From: Burkholderiaceae bacterium
GTDB taxonomy: Bacteria; Pseudomonadota; Gammaproteobacteria; Burkholderiales; Burkholderiaceae_D
Direction of reading: 5' to 3'
DNA length: 64,000 nt
NCBI GenBank assembly: GCA_018261755.1
Contig: JAGTRJ010000005.1
Span: forward strand, 29,615 to 93,614
Below are positions 7,838 through 16,073 of this stretch, in pieces. How positions within the stretch are numbered: position 1 is the first letter of the stretch; every line of letters begins with the position of its first letter. Below the pieces are notes generated by a model. That model was not told where the DNA came from and made no database searches. It saw only the letters and a program-made list of their open reading frames with translations. Position numbers and translations under genes: made by a program.

Positions 7838-9301
7838 ATGATGAAAATGATTTCTGCTGTAGGTTCGCTGTTGCTGGCCTTTTTTCTGGCGTTGCTTGCA
7901 GGATGCGGTGGCAGTTTCGGTTCCACTGCGCCCGATCCGCTGAACGCCAGCAATCTCAACCTGATCTTCGTGGTTAGCCCGGATTTGGCTTACCACACCG
8001 CCGGAGACATCCATCCCGATACAGCTAACCTCACTAGCCAGGGACTGCAGCGTTCACTGCTCATGGCGACTTACTTGCAGCAGCAGGTATTGGGCATGAA
8101 GAATGTAACTGGCCTCTATGCGCTCTCACCCATGACGCATTTGCAAACCGCCAACAATTATCCCGACATGGCGGCACTGACAAACATTCAGCAATTCGCC
8201 ATGATCAACCAGAATACCTTGTCTGGTGCGCCAGGCTCAATCTCGTTTACCGGCAACAGCTACCCGATCAATGTTTCGTATGCGTCAGGCGATGTTCCGC
8301 CAGGCGTCGTGACACCTACACCATCGCTACCCTGTCCGGCGTGCCAGGGGCTGGTTTTCGACGATGCAAAAGGCAACAATGTGGCACTGGTTAACGGCAT
8401 CATCAAGACCAACGCCCCAGGCTTTCACGTTTTTTCAGCGCCATGGGAAGTCATCAGTCGACTGCTGGCAGACATCAACAAACTCAAGGGTTATAACCTG
8501 CCCATTCCATCGCGTTTTACCAGCACCAACCAGATATACGCGATCACCATCACGCCGTCCGGTGATGCCAGCCTGCTGACTTACGACAGCAACATCAGCC
8601 CGCCAGCCACCTACCCGGCGCTATCCCCCAAGTTGCCCGCCCTCGCATCATGCGCAGCAACACCGTTCAGTATCACCGCGACCGGGGGGGTCGATGGTGT
8701 GGTCGTTCCGGCGAATGCCAACACCAACCAAACGCTTTACATTGTCCGGCACGCAGAGGCACATCCAACGGCTTACTATGGCAACGGCAACTATGTGGCA
8801 GCAGGACAATGGCGCGCGCTGGGTCTTGCACAAGCCTTGCACGGCAAAATCAGTCCGACCCAGGTGTATTCATTTGACCCGGCACAGATCGCCCAAGGAT
8901 CTGTGGACTCATCCGGCAAGTTTTACTGGTCAAATGTAGCTCCATCCTTGACGGTTCAGCCCTATGCCATCGCCAACAACCTTCCTTACAAGCTGGTTAC
9001 CAACTTTTTGATTGCTGATGCGAATTCGCCTCAAGCGGCCAGTGATTTTTTCTTTACAGGCGGCCGATTCAGCAATCAGGCCGTACTTTTAGGTTGGCAA
9101 TTCACTCAAATTCCGCAGACAGTCAGTGCGCTGCTCGCCAGCTATAACTACAACGGCCCACCGGTGCCGGCCTGGTCGGCCACCGACTACGACTCCATTT
9201 GGACACTACGGTTTGACGCTCGCGGCAACCTGACTGTAAACAACCTGCTGTGCGAAGGAATCAATTCCGCAGCGCTGCCGACCACCGCACCGCAATTCTG
9301 A
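7838..9301 (+). CDS. Lipoprotein with two histidine-phosphatase-like halves
   Basis: The 487-residue protein begins with a lipoprotein signal ending LALLAGC, so it should be anchored in the envelope. The C-terminal half has TLYIVRHAEAHPT (R304, H305, E307), the RHG/RHA phosphohistidine signature. The N-terminal half looks like a degenerate second domain: at the matching place it has LIFVVSPD (residues 42-49) instead of the RHG core, but keeps SPMTHLQTA, the part that normally follows. No enzyme of exactly this architecture comes to mind, and activity is uncertain. ATG 7838 and ATG 7841 are both possible; the latter is better spaced from GGAG (7831-7834). A strong terminator follows. Confidence 0.75.
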   Translation: MMKMISAVGSLLLAFFLALLAGCGGSFGSTAPDPLNASNLNLIFVVSPDLAYHTAGDIHPDTANLTSQGLQRSLLMATYLQQQVLGMKNVTGLYALSPMTHLQTANNYPDMAALTNIQQFAMINQNTLSGAPGSISFTGNSYPINVSYASGDVPPGVVTPTPSLPCPACQGLVFDDAKGNNVALVNGIIKTNAPGFHVFSAPWEVISRLLADINKLKGYNLPIPSRFTSTNQIYAITITPSGDASLLTYDSNISPPATYPALSPKLPALASCAATPFSITATGGVDGVVVPANANTNQTLYIVRHAEAHPTAYYGNGNYVAAGQWRALGLAQALHGKISPTQVYSFDPAQIAQGSVDSSGKFYWSNVAPSLTVQPYAIANNLPYKLVTNFLIADANSPQAASDFFFTGGRFSNQAVLLGWQFTQIPQTVSALLASYNYNGPPVPAWSATDYDSIWTLRFDARGNLTVNNLLCEGINSAALPTTAPQF

Positions 9302-9310
9302 ACCCAATAA

Positions 9311-9342
9311 AAAAAACGGCGCGGAAAACCGTGCCGTTTTTT
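9311..9342. terminator. Rho-independent terminator between convergent genes
   Basis: AAAAAACGGC...GCCGTTTTTTC forms a stem of about 13 bp with one G-T pair around an AAAA loop. A-tract and T-tract on the two sides let it serve both the lipoprotein gene and the convergent malic enzyme gene. Confidence 0.9.
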
Positions 9343-9360
9343 CTACATGGCGATGCGAAA

Positions 9361-11052
9361 TCAGACTGCAACGTACTCGCTGTATGTCGGCTTCCACATC
9401 TTGTCTTGCACCATCTGCTCGACCTGAGCATCGGTCAGCTTCTCGGTCAGGCCTTCATCACGCGCCTGCTTCGCCAGCGCAATCGCCAGTTTGGTCGACA
9501 CTTCGCGCATGTCTGCAATCGCCGGCAGCAGACCGGTGCCCTTGCCGGTCACGGCCGGCGACATGTCAGCCAGCGCCTGCGCGGTGGCGATGAACATGCC
9601 GTCGGTCACGCGGCGCGCCTTGACTGCAATCGCGCCCAGACCCATGCCAGGGAATACGTAGGAGTTGTTGACCTGCGTGACGTAGTGCGTCTTGCCATTG
9701 TGCTCAATCGGCGCAAACGGGCTGCCGGCTCCCACCAGCGCGCGGCCGTCGGTCCAGCGAATAATATCTTCCGGACGCGCTTCCACTTTTTCAGTCGGAT
9801 TCGACAGCGGGAACACGATCGGGCGTTCAACCTTGCTTGCCATGTCGCGGATGATGGCTTCGGTAAAGGTGCCGGCAACCGCGGACACGCCGACCATCAC
9901 CGTCGGGCCGACATTGCGCACCGTGTCCGCCAGCGTGATTTTGCCGCTTTCCGGGTTGTCCAGCTTCCAGCCAGCCAGATCGGCATTCTTGTGGCGGAAC
10001 ACTTTCTGGAAATCTTCCAGATCAGGCGTGTCTTCCTTCAGCAAGCCATTGATGTCGATGATGTAAAAACGCTTGTATGCCTCTTCCTTCGACAAACCTT
10101 CCTTGATCATCGCTTCAGCCATCAGCGCAGCAATGCCACAACCTGCCTGACCACCACCCTGCAGCACCACACGCTGGTCCTTCAGCGGCACGCCGGTTTC
10201 CTTGATCGCGGCCAGCAGCGTGGCAATCGCCACCACCGCCGTGCCCTGGATATCGTCATTGAACGTGCACAGGCGGTCCTTGTACTTGTCCAGCAGACGG
10301 TTCGCGTTCATCTTGCCGAAGTCTTCCCACTGCAGCATGATGTCCGGCCAGCGCTTCATCACCGCCTGCACGAACGCTTCGACGAAATCGTCATATTCCT
10401 TGCCGCGCACGCGCTGGTGGCGCGCGCCGATGTAGAGCGGATCAGCCAGGCGTTCTTTATTGTTGGTACCAACATCGAGCGTGATCGGCAGGCTGTTGGC
10501 CGGATTGATGCCGCCGCAGCCGGCGTAGATCGACAGCTTGCCGATCGGAATGCCCATGCCGCCGGCGCCCTGATCGCCCAGACCGAGGATGCGTTCGCCA
10601 TCAGTGACGACGATGCACTCGACATTATCGAAACGCGGATTGGCCAGAATCTGATCGAGCTTGTCTTTCTGCGACAGCGTCAGGAACAGGCCGCGTGCGC
10701 GGTTGAACAGGTGGCTGAACTGCTGACAGGCAGCGCCGACCGTCGGCGTATAGATCAGCGGCAGAATTTCTTCCAGATGCTTTCCGATCAGCGCGTAGTA
10801 CAGCGTTTCGTTCGTATCCTGCACATTGCGCAGGAAAATGTGCTTGTCCAAGTTAGTGGCAGCAGCGCGCATGCGCTCGATCGCGCGATCAACCTGCTCG
10901 TCCAGCGTCTCAACGTGATCTGGCAGCAGACCATGCAGGCCCAGAGCGTCACGCTCGGCGTTAGTAAATGCGGTTCCCTTGTTCAGCAGCGGGTTTTCCA
11001 GCAATTGCTGGCCGCGCAGGGCCAGCGAGATTTTGTTGTTGGTAGCGTTCAT
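9361..11052 (-). CDS. maeA: Malic enzyme, NAD-type (oxaloacetate-decarboxylating)
   Basis: Malic enzyme converts malate to pyruvate and CO2 with reduction of NAD(P)+. At 563 residues it has the length and character of the large NAD-linked MaeA/SfcA class rather than the MaeB phosphotransacetylase fusion. Visible are IYTPTVG, the substrate/metal run VVTDGERILGLGDQG, FNDDIQGTAVV, the nucleotide-binding GGGQAGCGIA and FPLSNPTEKVEA. A TTG two codons upstream of the ATG at 11052 is not needed. It lies downstream of a 2-hydroxycarboxylate carrier gene in the same direction, which points to growth on malate or citrate; a terminator-like stem between them may reduce read-through. Confidence 0.93.
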   Translation of the reverse strand: MNATNNKISLALRGQQLLENPLLNKGTAFTNAERDALGLHGLLPDHVETLDEQVDRAIERMRAAATNLDKHIFLRNVQDTNETLYYALIGKHLEEILPLIYTPTVGAACQQFSHLFNRARGLFLTLSQKDKLDQILANPRFDNVECIVVTDGERILGLGDQGAGGMGIPIGKLSIYAGCGGINPANSLPITLDVGTNNKERLADPLYIGARHQRVRGKEYDDFVEAFVQAVMKRWPDIMLQWEDFGKMNANRLLDKYKDRLCTFNDDIQGTAVVAIATLLAAIKETGVPLKDQRVVLQGGGQAGCGIAALMAEAMIKEGLSKEEAYKRFYIIDINGLLKEDTPDLEDFQKVFRHKNADLAGWKLDNPESGKITLADTVRNVGPTVMVGVSAVAGTFTEAIIRDMASKVERPIVFPLSNPTEKVEARPEDIIRWTDGRALVGAGSPFAPIEHNGKTHYVTQVNNSYVFPGMGLGAIAVKARRVTDGMFIATAQALADMSPAVTGKGTGLLPAIADMREVSTKLAIALAKQARDEGLTEKLTDAQVEQMVQDKMWKPTYSEYVAV

Positions 11053-11063
11053 TTTCAACTCTC

Positions 11064-11103
11064 AAAAAAAGCGCAGTGAGCGGTTAAACCGGGAATACTG
11101 CGC
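11064..11103 (-). terminator. Terminator or attenuator between carrier gene and maeA
   Basis: Read on the minus strand, GCGCAGT and ACTGCGC (11097-11103 and 11071-11077 on the plus strand) form a perfect 7-bp stem followed by seven T's. It would end most carrier transcripts before maeA. Confidence 0.75.
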
Positions 11104-11127
11104 CAAAAAAAATTTTTCGTCAAAGGA

Positions 11128-12453
11128 TCAGGTCAGCGCCCGCAGCAGGAATACCGCCGACACCACCATGCACGCGCCGCCAATGCGGGTCGAGATTTGC
11201 GCGAACGGCATCATTTCCATCCGTTCGGCCGCCGACAGAATCGCTACGTCACCGGTGCCGCCCAGACCGCTATGGCATGCATTCACCAGTGCCGTTTCGA
11301 CCTGATACATGTTCATCAACGCGCCAACCACCCAGCCGGATGCGATCATCGCCAGCACGGTCACCGAACAGATAATGAAATACGAGAACGTGAACGCCTC
11401 GACCAGCTTGTTCCATGGCATGTACAACGCACCCAGACCGACCATCAGCGGGAAGGTCAGGTTGGTCGCGATGAAACGGTACATCTGATACGCGCCCTGC
11501 TCCATCCTCGCCGGCATCAGATTCGTGATCTTGAACATCGCACCAATCAGAATCATCAGGATCGGGCCGGGAATGCCTGTGTACGGCGCCAGCAAACCAC
11601 CCGCGATGAAGAAGGTGCAGGCGATCAGCATGCCAGCGCCCATCAGAGGCAGATCCAGCGGCTTGGACGCAATTTCATTCTGCGACTTCAGCAGTTCCGC
11701 ATCATCGCCACTGCGAACCAGCAAGCCATTGCCACTGAATCGCGGAAATTTTTCGCCGATACGCTTGAGCACGCCGGCCGACACGATCGCCACCACATTG
11801 CCAATCAGCGCCGCCGGCACCAGTTGTGCAATCATTTCAGCCTGTGATTTGCCCAAAATTTCCGCATAGGCAATCGAAGTCGGCAATACGCCTTCGCCAA
11901 TGCCGCCACCCATAATCGGGATGATGATGAAGAAGAAAGTGTGCTTCAGGTCATAGCCGAACAACAGGCCGGCAGCCATACCGGACGCAACCGCGGCCAC
12001 TGTACCAACCGCCAGCGGCACGAACATCCGCAAAAAGCCCTGAATCAACACGCGCCGGTTCATGCCCAGCAGGCTGCCCGCGACCAGACAGGCGATGTAA
12101 AAATAGAGGAAGTTCGAGGTCTTCATGATCGCGGTGATGGCCTTGTTCATCTCCGGATTCATCACTTCCATGCCGATCATTGCCGACGGAATGAACAGCG
12201 ACAGAATCGCCGGACCGCCGATATTGCGCAGCACCGGAATTTTGCCGCCGACATCGCCGAACAGAAAACCCAGAACCATGATGCATGCAAAACCGCCAAT
12301 CATGTCAATCGGCAGTTTCTTGGCCGAGGCGGCCGCCAGAATGATAATCGCTATCGGGATGTAAATCAGAATGGGAACTGGCCCAACCGTGATGCCCATC
12401 AATTTCTGCAGGAAATTTTCCTGTTTGTCTTGTTCGGTAAATGCCTGTTCCAC
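11128..12453 (-). CDS. 2-hydroxycarboxylate transporter (CitS/CimH/MaeP family)
   Basis: The 441-residue polytopic membrane protein belongs to the sodium- or proton-coupled citrate/malate carrier family. Two glycine-rich re-entrant loop motifs are visible, GGGIGEGVLP and NACHSGLGGTGDVAIL, together with about eleven hydrophobic segments. It probably takes up malate or citrate for the malic enzyme encoded just downstream. GTG at 12453 is preferred because GGAGAGG lies just before it, inside the reading frame; the frame itself opens at a TTG (12465). Substrate specificity cannot be told from sequence. Confidence 0.88.
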   Translation of the reverse strand: MEQAFTEQDKQENFLQKLMGITVGPVPILIYIPIAIIILAAASAKKLPIDMIGGFACIMVLGFLFGDVGGKIPVLRNIGGPAILSLFIPSAMIGMEVMNPEMNKAITAIMKTSNFLYFYIACLVAGSLLGMNRRVLIQGFLRMFVPLAVGTVAAVASGMAAGLLFGYDLKHTFFFIIIPIMGGGIGEGVLPTSIAYAEILGKSQAEMIAQLVPAALIGNVVAIVSAGVLKRIGEKFPRFSGNGLLVRSGDDAELLKSQNEIASKPLDLPLMGAGMLIACTFFIAGGLLAPYTGIPGPILMILIGAMFKITNLMPARMEQGAYQMYRFIATNLTFPLMVGLGALYMPWNKLVEAFTFSYFIICSVTVLAMIASGWVVGALMNMYQVETALVNACHSGLGGTGDVAILSAAERMEMMPFAQISTRIGGACMVVSAVFLLRALT

Positions 12454-12561
12454 TGGCCTCTCCAATCGTGAATTAATATGTATGGTCTATGTATTTTCCG
12501 GCGCTTATGGCGCCAAAAATCCGCAGAATATACAACAAAAAAACTGTTTTCGCACAACGGC

Positions 12562-13320
12562 TTAGCGGAAAAGCATGGCGATAGCGCTAATAAACAACAT
12601 CAGCGCAAAGATGGCGCGCAACTTCCTCTCTGGCAAGCGATGCGCCAGTACCACGCCGTGGGAAACGGTCAACATGCTGCCCAGCGCCAGCGGAATCCCG
12701 AGCAGCCAGTTAACAAGTCCGAAATGCGCATAGGTCACAAGTGCCACCAGCGAACCGGGAACCAGCATCGCCAGCGCTAGCCCTTGCGCGGCCGTCTGCG
12801 CAAAACCGAAGAAACCGATCAGTATCGGCACCACCATCACGCCACCACCGATGGTGAAAAAACCGGAACAGATGCCACCGATGCAGCCGACTAGCGGCAG
12901 CAGCCACAGCGAGGCGGATTTACCAACGGTAGCGCGCGAAACATGGCGCAGGCTGCGCCACATCAGATTGCCCGCCAGTCCGATCATGAACAGCGCCACC
13001 AACGTGCGCAGGAAACTGGTGGAAACCTGCGCCGCGACAATCGAGGCGAAATAGCTGGCGATGACCGAGCCGATGCCGAGCGAAGCCGCCATGCCCAACG
13101 TGATCGGGTTGCGCTGGCGATAACGCCAGAAGCCGATAATCATGTTTGGCGTCATCAGCACCAGCGCCGTTCCCTGCGCGACCTGCTGATCCATGCCGTA
13201 GCCCAGAACCAGCAACGGAATCGCCAACAATCCGCCACCAATGCCGAGCATGCCGCTGACATAGCCAAGCGCCGCACCAACAGCGAGATTGATGACTATC
13301 TGCAATAGAGCCGAATCCAT
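12562..13320 (-). CDS. TauE/SafE-type membrane permease
   Basis: The 252-residue protein has the family repeats GYVSGMLGIGGGLLAIPLL and GICSGFFTIGGGVMVVPIL, with about eight membrane helices. It is distinct in sequence from the family member at 6710-7510. It follows rluB on the same strand, separated by a copy of the dispersed repeat. Substrate unknown, probably a small anion. Confidence 0.85.
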   Translation of the reverse strand: MDSALLQIVINLAVGAALGYVSGMLGIGGGLLAIPLLVLGYGMDQQVAQGTALVLMTPNMIIGFWRYRQRNPITLGMAASLGIGSVIASYFASIVAAQVSTSFLRTLVALFMIGLAGNLMWRSLRHVSRATVGKSASLWLLPLVGCIGGICSGFFTIGGGVMVVPILIGFFGFAQTAAQGLALAMLVPGSLVALVTYAHFGLVNWLLGIPLALGSMLTVSHGVVLAHRLPERKLRAIFALMLFISAIAMLFR

Positions 13321-13365
13321 GCCTGCTCAGCTTTCGCTACCCTGCGCGGGAGCCTTCAACCCTTC

Positions 13366-13440
13366 CTTAATACCGGGTGGAGTATTTTCAAACAGCCTCA
13401 GAAATTGGGGAAGAAGCGGTATGTTTCTACCCATACTCCC
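13366..13440 (-). repeat. Dispersed repeat copy H, directly after rluB
   Basis: Read on the minus strand it begins GGGAGTATG one base after the rluB stop codon, runs through GAGGCTGTTTG and ends in AAAATACTCCACCCGGTATT. The spacing between the left motif and the core matches copy G (50603-50683) to within one base. The right arm is absent. Confidence 0.6.
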
Positions 13441-13441
13441 G

Positions 13442-14917
13442 CTAAACCTTGCTGCGGCGGCGTTGGCCCGAAGGAGCGCGATTACCTGACGGGGCGCGAT
13501 TACCTGAAGGTGCGCGGTTACCTGATGGCGCACGATTGCCGGAACGCGGCTGGCCGAGCATGCCGTCCTTGACCGGAGCGCGGCTGCCGCGCGGGTTGCT
13601 CATGCCGGGGAAACCGAAGGTGGTTTGCAGCGGATCGGGCTGACGCGCCCCCTTGCCTCCCTGCGCGCCGCGCTCGCGCGCATTGCCCTTGCCGCCGCTT
13701 CCCTGCTTGCCCTTGTCCGCCAGTTTTTCCAGCCCGCAGGCACGCAGCAGGTCGCGCACCGCATTTTCCTCCAGTTCTTCCCAGCGGCCGCGTTTCAGCC
13801 CCTGTGGCAGCGCCATCGCGCCATAGCGGGTACGGATCAGGCGCGACACGGTCAGCCCGACCGCCTCGAACATCCGCCGCACTTCGCGATTGCGACCTTC
13901 ACCGATGATCACGCGATACCATTTGTTGACCCCTTCGCCGCCGCCATCGGCAACCTTGGCGAACTGTGCCACCCCATCTTCGAGTTCGACCCCTGCCAGC
14001 AATTTCTGCCGCATCCCTTCTTCCAGTTCGCCCAACGTGCGCACCGCATATTCGCGTTCAATGTTGTAACGCGGATGCATCAGCCGGTTTGCCAGATCGC
14101 CGGATGTAGTGAACAGCAGCAGGCCTTCGGTATTGAAGTCCAGCCGGCCAATCGCGAGCCATTTGCCGGTTTTCATCGTCGGCAGACGATCGAACACCGA
14201 TGCGCGCCCCTCCGGATCGTCGCGGCTGACGATTTCGCCTGCTGGCTTGTGGTAGATCAGCACGCGCGGCGGACGTTTCGTCACCTTGCGCTGCACCAGC
14301 TTGCCATTGATGCGTACCTGATCGGTCGGCAGGATGCGCTGCCCGATATGCGCCGGCTCGCCATTCACAGATACGCGCCCGGCGACGATCAATTCTTCCA
14401 TGTCACGCCGTGAGCCGAGGCCGGCTTCGGCCAGCACTTTATGCAGTTTCGGCGCATCGTCTTCCGCCGTCAGATCGCGGCGAGCCTTGCCGCCCTTTTG
14501 TGGCCGGCCATCACCGGCATCCGACTTGTCAAACGCATCCGAAGTCACGAAAGAAAAAATGTCATCCGTCTGCGCCTTTTTGCCGCCTGGCTGTTGTACC
14601 GGCTTGGATTGACCATCCTTGCGGCCACCCTGCGGCTTTTTCGCGCCCCGGCCAGCACCGTGCTTCGGGTTCCTCTGCGGTCGAGCTTCCTGCGGCGCAC
14701 CAGCTTCTCCTGCCTCGTCGGCCCTGGCTTCACTACCGTCGCCGACGGCAGCCTCTTTCGGCTGAGTGCGTCGATTGTTGCGGGCAAAACGCGCTGCACC
14801 GCGCGCATTGCGCCGCGGCTTGTTGCCAGCATTGCCGCTGTCGGCTGCATTTCCCTGCGCCTCGACTGCGGACGAGGCCGGCTTGGACATTTCATCTTGC
14901 ATGTTCGTTGAATCCAT
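13442..14917 (-). CDS. rluB: 23S rRNA pseudouridine(2605) synthase RluB, with long low-complexity extensions
   Basis: RluB makes pseudouridine in helix 89 of 23S rRNA. The 491-residue protein has an S4 RNA-binding domain ([20 protein letters not shown]), the catalytic loop [12 protein letters not shown] and the RsuA/RluB-type [14 protein letters not shown] basic, Gly/Ala/Gln-rich N-terminal region of about 180 residues and a C-terminal tail with four NRAPSG repeats flank the catalytic part, making it much longer than E. coli RluB. The exact start is uncertain: ATGs at 14917 and 14902 are both in frame and neither has a clear ribosome-binding site. It follows scpB, the common order. Confidence 0.92.
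   Translation of the reverse strand: MDSTNMQDEMSKPASSAVEAQGNAADSGNAGNKPRRNARGAARFARNNRRTQPKEAAVGDGSEARADEAGEAGAPQEARPQRNPKHGAGRGAKKPQGGRKDGQSKPVQQPGGKKAQTDDIFSFVTSDAFDKSDAGDGRPQKGGKARRDLTAEDDAPKLHKVLAEAGLGSRRDMEELIVAGRVSVNGEPAHIGQRILPTDQVRINGKLVQRKVTKRPPRVLIYHKPAGEIVSRDDPEGRASVFDRLPTMKTGKWLAIGRLDFNTEGLLLFTTSGDLANRLMHPRYNIEREYAVRTLGELEEGMRQKLLAGVELEDGVAQFAKVADGGGEGVNKWYRVIIGEGRNREVRRMFEAVGLTVSRLIRTRYGAMALPQGLKRGRWEELEENAVRDLLRACGLEKLADKGKQGSGGKGNARERGAQGGKGARQPDPLQTTFGFPGMSNPRGSRAPVKDGMLGQPRSGNRAPSGNRAPSGNRAPSGNRAPSGQRRRSKV
13476..13547. repeat. 18-bp tandem repeat within rluB
   Basis: Four 18-bp units, GCGCGATTACCTGANGGN with growing divergence in the fourth, encode the hexapeptide NRAPSG on the minus strand. 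Such in-frame arrays are prone to length change. Confidence 0.9.
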
Positions 14918-14986
14918 TCGATATCTTGTTGTAAAACCTGGTTGCGGCACTGGCTGCGCCGACCCCATCATCCTGTCAGCATCCGG

Positions 14987-15649
14987 CTAGCACGACTCGT
15001 CCGGCCTCGCGCCTTCGGCATCGGTGAAAACGATGGCCGTCTGGTTCGGATCCGGCTGCAAACCCGAAGCGAGGAACCGGATATCTATCGGTGCGCCATC
15101 TCCCAGTTCATCGCCATCGGTTTGCATCAGCGGCGGCAATTGCTGCAGTGATGCCAGCCCCAGATCATTCAAAAACTGCTTGGTCGTCGCCAGCAGCGCC
15201 GGCCTGCCGGGCGCATTCTTGTGTCCGACCGTCGCCACCCAGCCGCGCTCCTCCAGCATCCGGATGGTTTGCGAATTGACCGTCACACCCCGAATTTCCT
15301 CGATGTCGCCGCGCGTCACCGGCTGGTGATACGCGATGATGGCCAGGATCTCCAGCGTGGCGCGCGAATACCGCGGCGGCCGCTCCGGATTCAACCGATC
15401 CAGATACTTCTTCATCGACGGCTTGCTCTGAAAGCGCCAGCCAGACGACAGTTCAACCAGTTCGATGCCGCGGTCCGTCCAGTCGATGCGCAATGCTTCC
15501 AGCGCCTCGCGGATCGCCGGCGTGCCGATAACGCCATCAACATCGCTGGCTTCTTCGGCAAACAGTGCCTTCAAATCATTGAGCGACAATGGCTCGGGCG
15601 CGCACAAGAGCGCGGTTTCGAGGATCAGCTTCGCCTCAGCGGTATTCAT
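14987..15649 (-). CDS. scpB: Segregation and condensation protein B
   Basis: ScpB binds ScpA and SMC in the condensin-like complex that compacts and segregates the chromosome. The 220-residue protein has the expected winged-helix pair, seen in [27 protein letters not shown] and [32 protein letters not shown]. The frame extends 47 codons further upstream, but ATG 15649 gives the family's normal N-terminus ([15 protein letters not shown]). Its partner scpA is not adjacent; the next gene upstream is a divergent ATPase. It is likely cotranscribed with rluB, 69 bases downstream. Confidence 0.93.
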   Translation of the reverse strand: MNTAEAKLILETALLCAPEPLSLNDLKALFAEEASDVDGVIGTPAIREALEALRIDWTDRGIELVELSSGWRFQSKPSMKKYLDRLNPERPPRYSRATLEILAIIAYHQPVTRGDIEEIRGVTVNSQTIRMLEERGWVATVGHKNAPGRPALLATTKQFLNDLGLASLQQLPPLMQTDGDELGDGAPIDIRFLASGLQPDPNQTAIVFTDAEGARPDESC

Positions 15650-16073
15650 GCACGACGACCTGTATGACAAAGTTTTGCCGGAAAACACCCAGCGAACGGG
15701 CACAACGCTTGTTGCGCTTTCAGGAAATTCGCTGAAATTGCACTCGCCAAATCGGAAAGGCGAACAACGGGGAGCATGCCGACATGGCACGGAATACTGG
15801 CTGCCTTTCTGTGACGGCCACTTCCGCCCCTGACAGAACGGTATCCAGCAATCAAGGATACCGGCTGGCGCTGCATTGGCACCGCCCGGATGGGCGCTGG
15901 CAACGCGCTGTTTTTTGCAAACGTGCTAGATTGTACATGAATATCGGAACGGGTCATCCACAACACCGTTTTTTGTTGCAGCGTTTGCGAAAGAGCAAGA
16001 AACAGCCGACTGAGCCGCCTACCATCATCGCCAGCAGAACAACACTGGCGCCACGCCGGATAAAGGGATGAGC
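15650..16073. other. Long intergenic leader region upstream of the MgtA-type ATPase
   Basis: About 420 bases separate the divergent scpB and ATPase genes. A 95-codon frame on the plus strand has no family resemblance and a composition unlike its neighbours. I see no clear promoter or riboswitch. AAAGGG lies six bases before the preferred ATPase start codon. Confidence 0.4.

Noticed and set aside
9250..11079. Long open frame (609 codons) on the plus strand opposite malic enzyme
   Set aside because: Its product is rich in Arg, His and Gln with no domain, and it lies exactly over the strongly recognisable maeA on the other strand; a codon-use shadow.
15784..16071. 95-codon frame upstream of the Mg2+ ATPase gene
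   Set aside because: No ribosome-binding site, unusual composition and no family resemblance.
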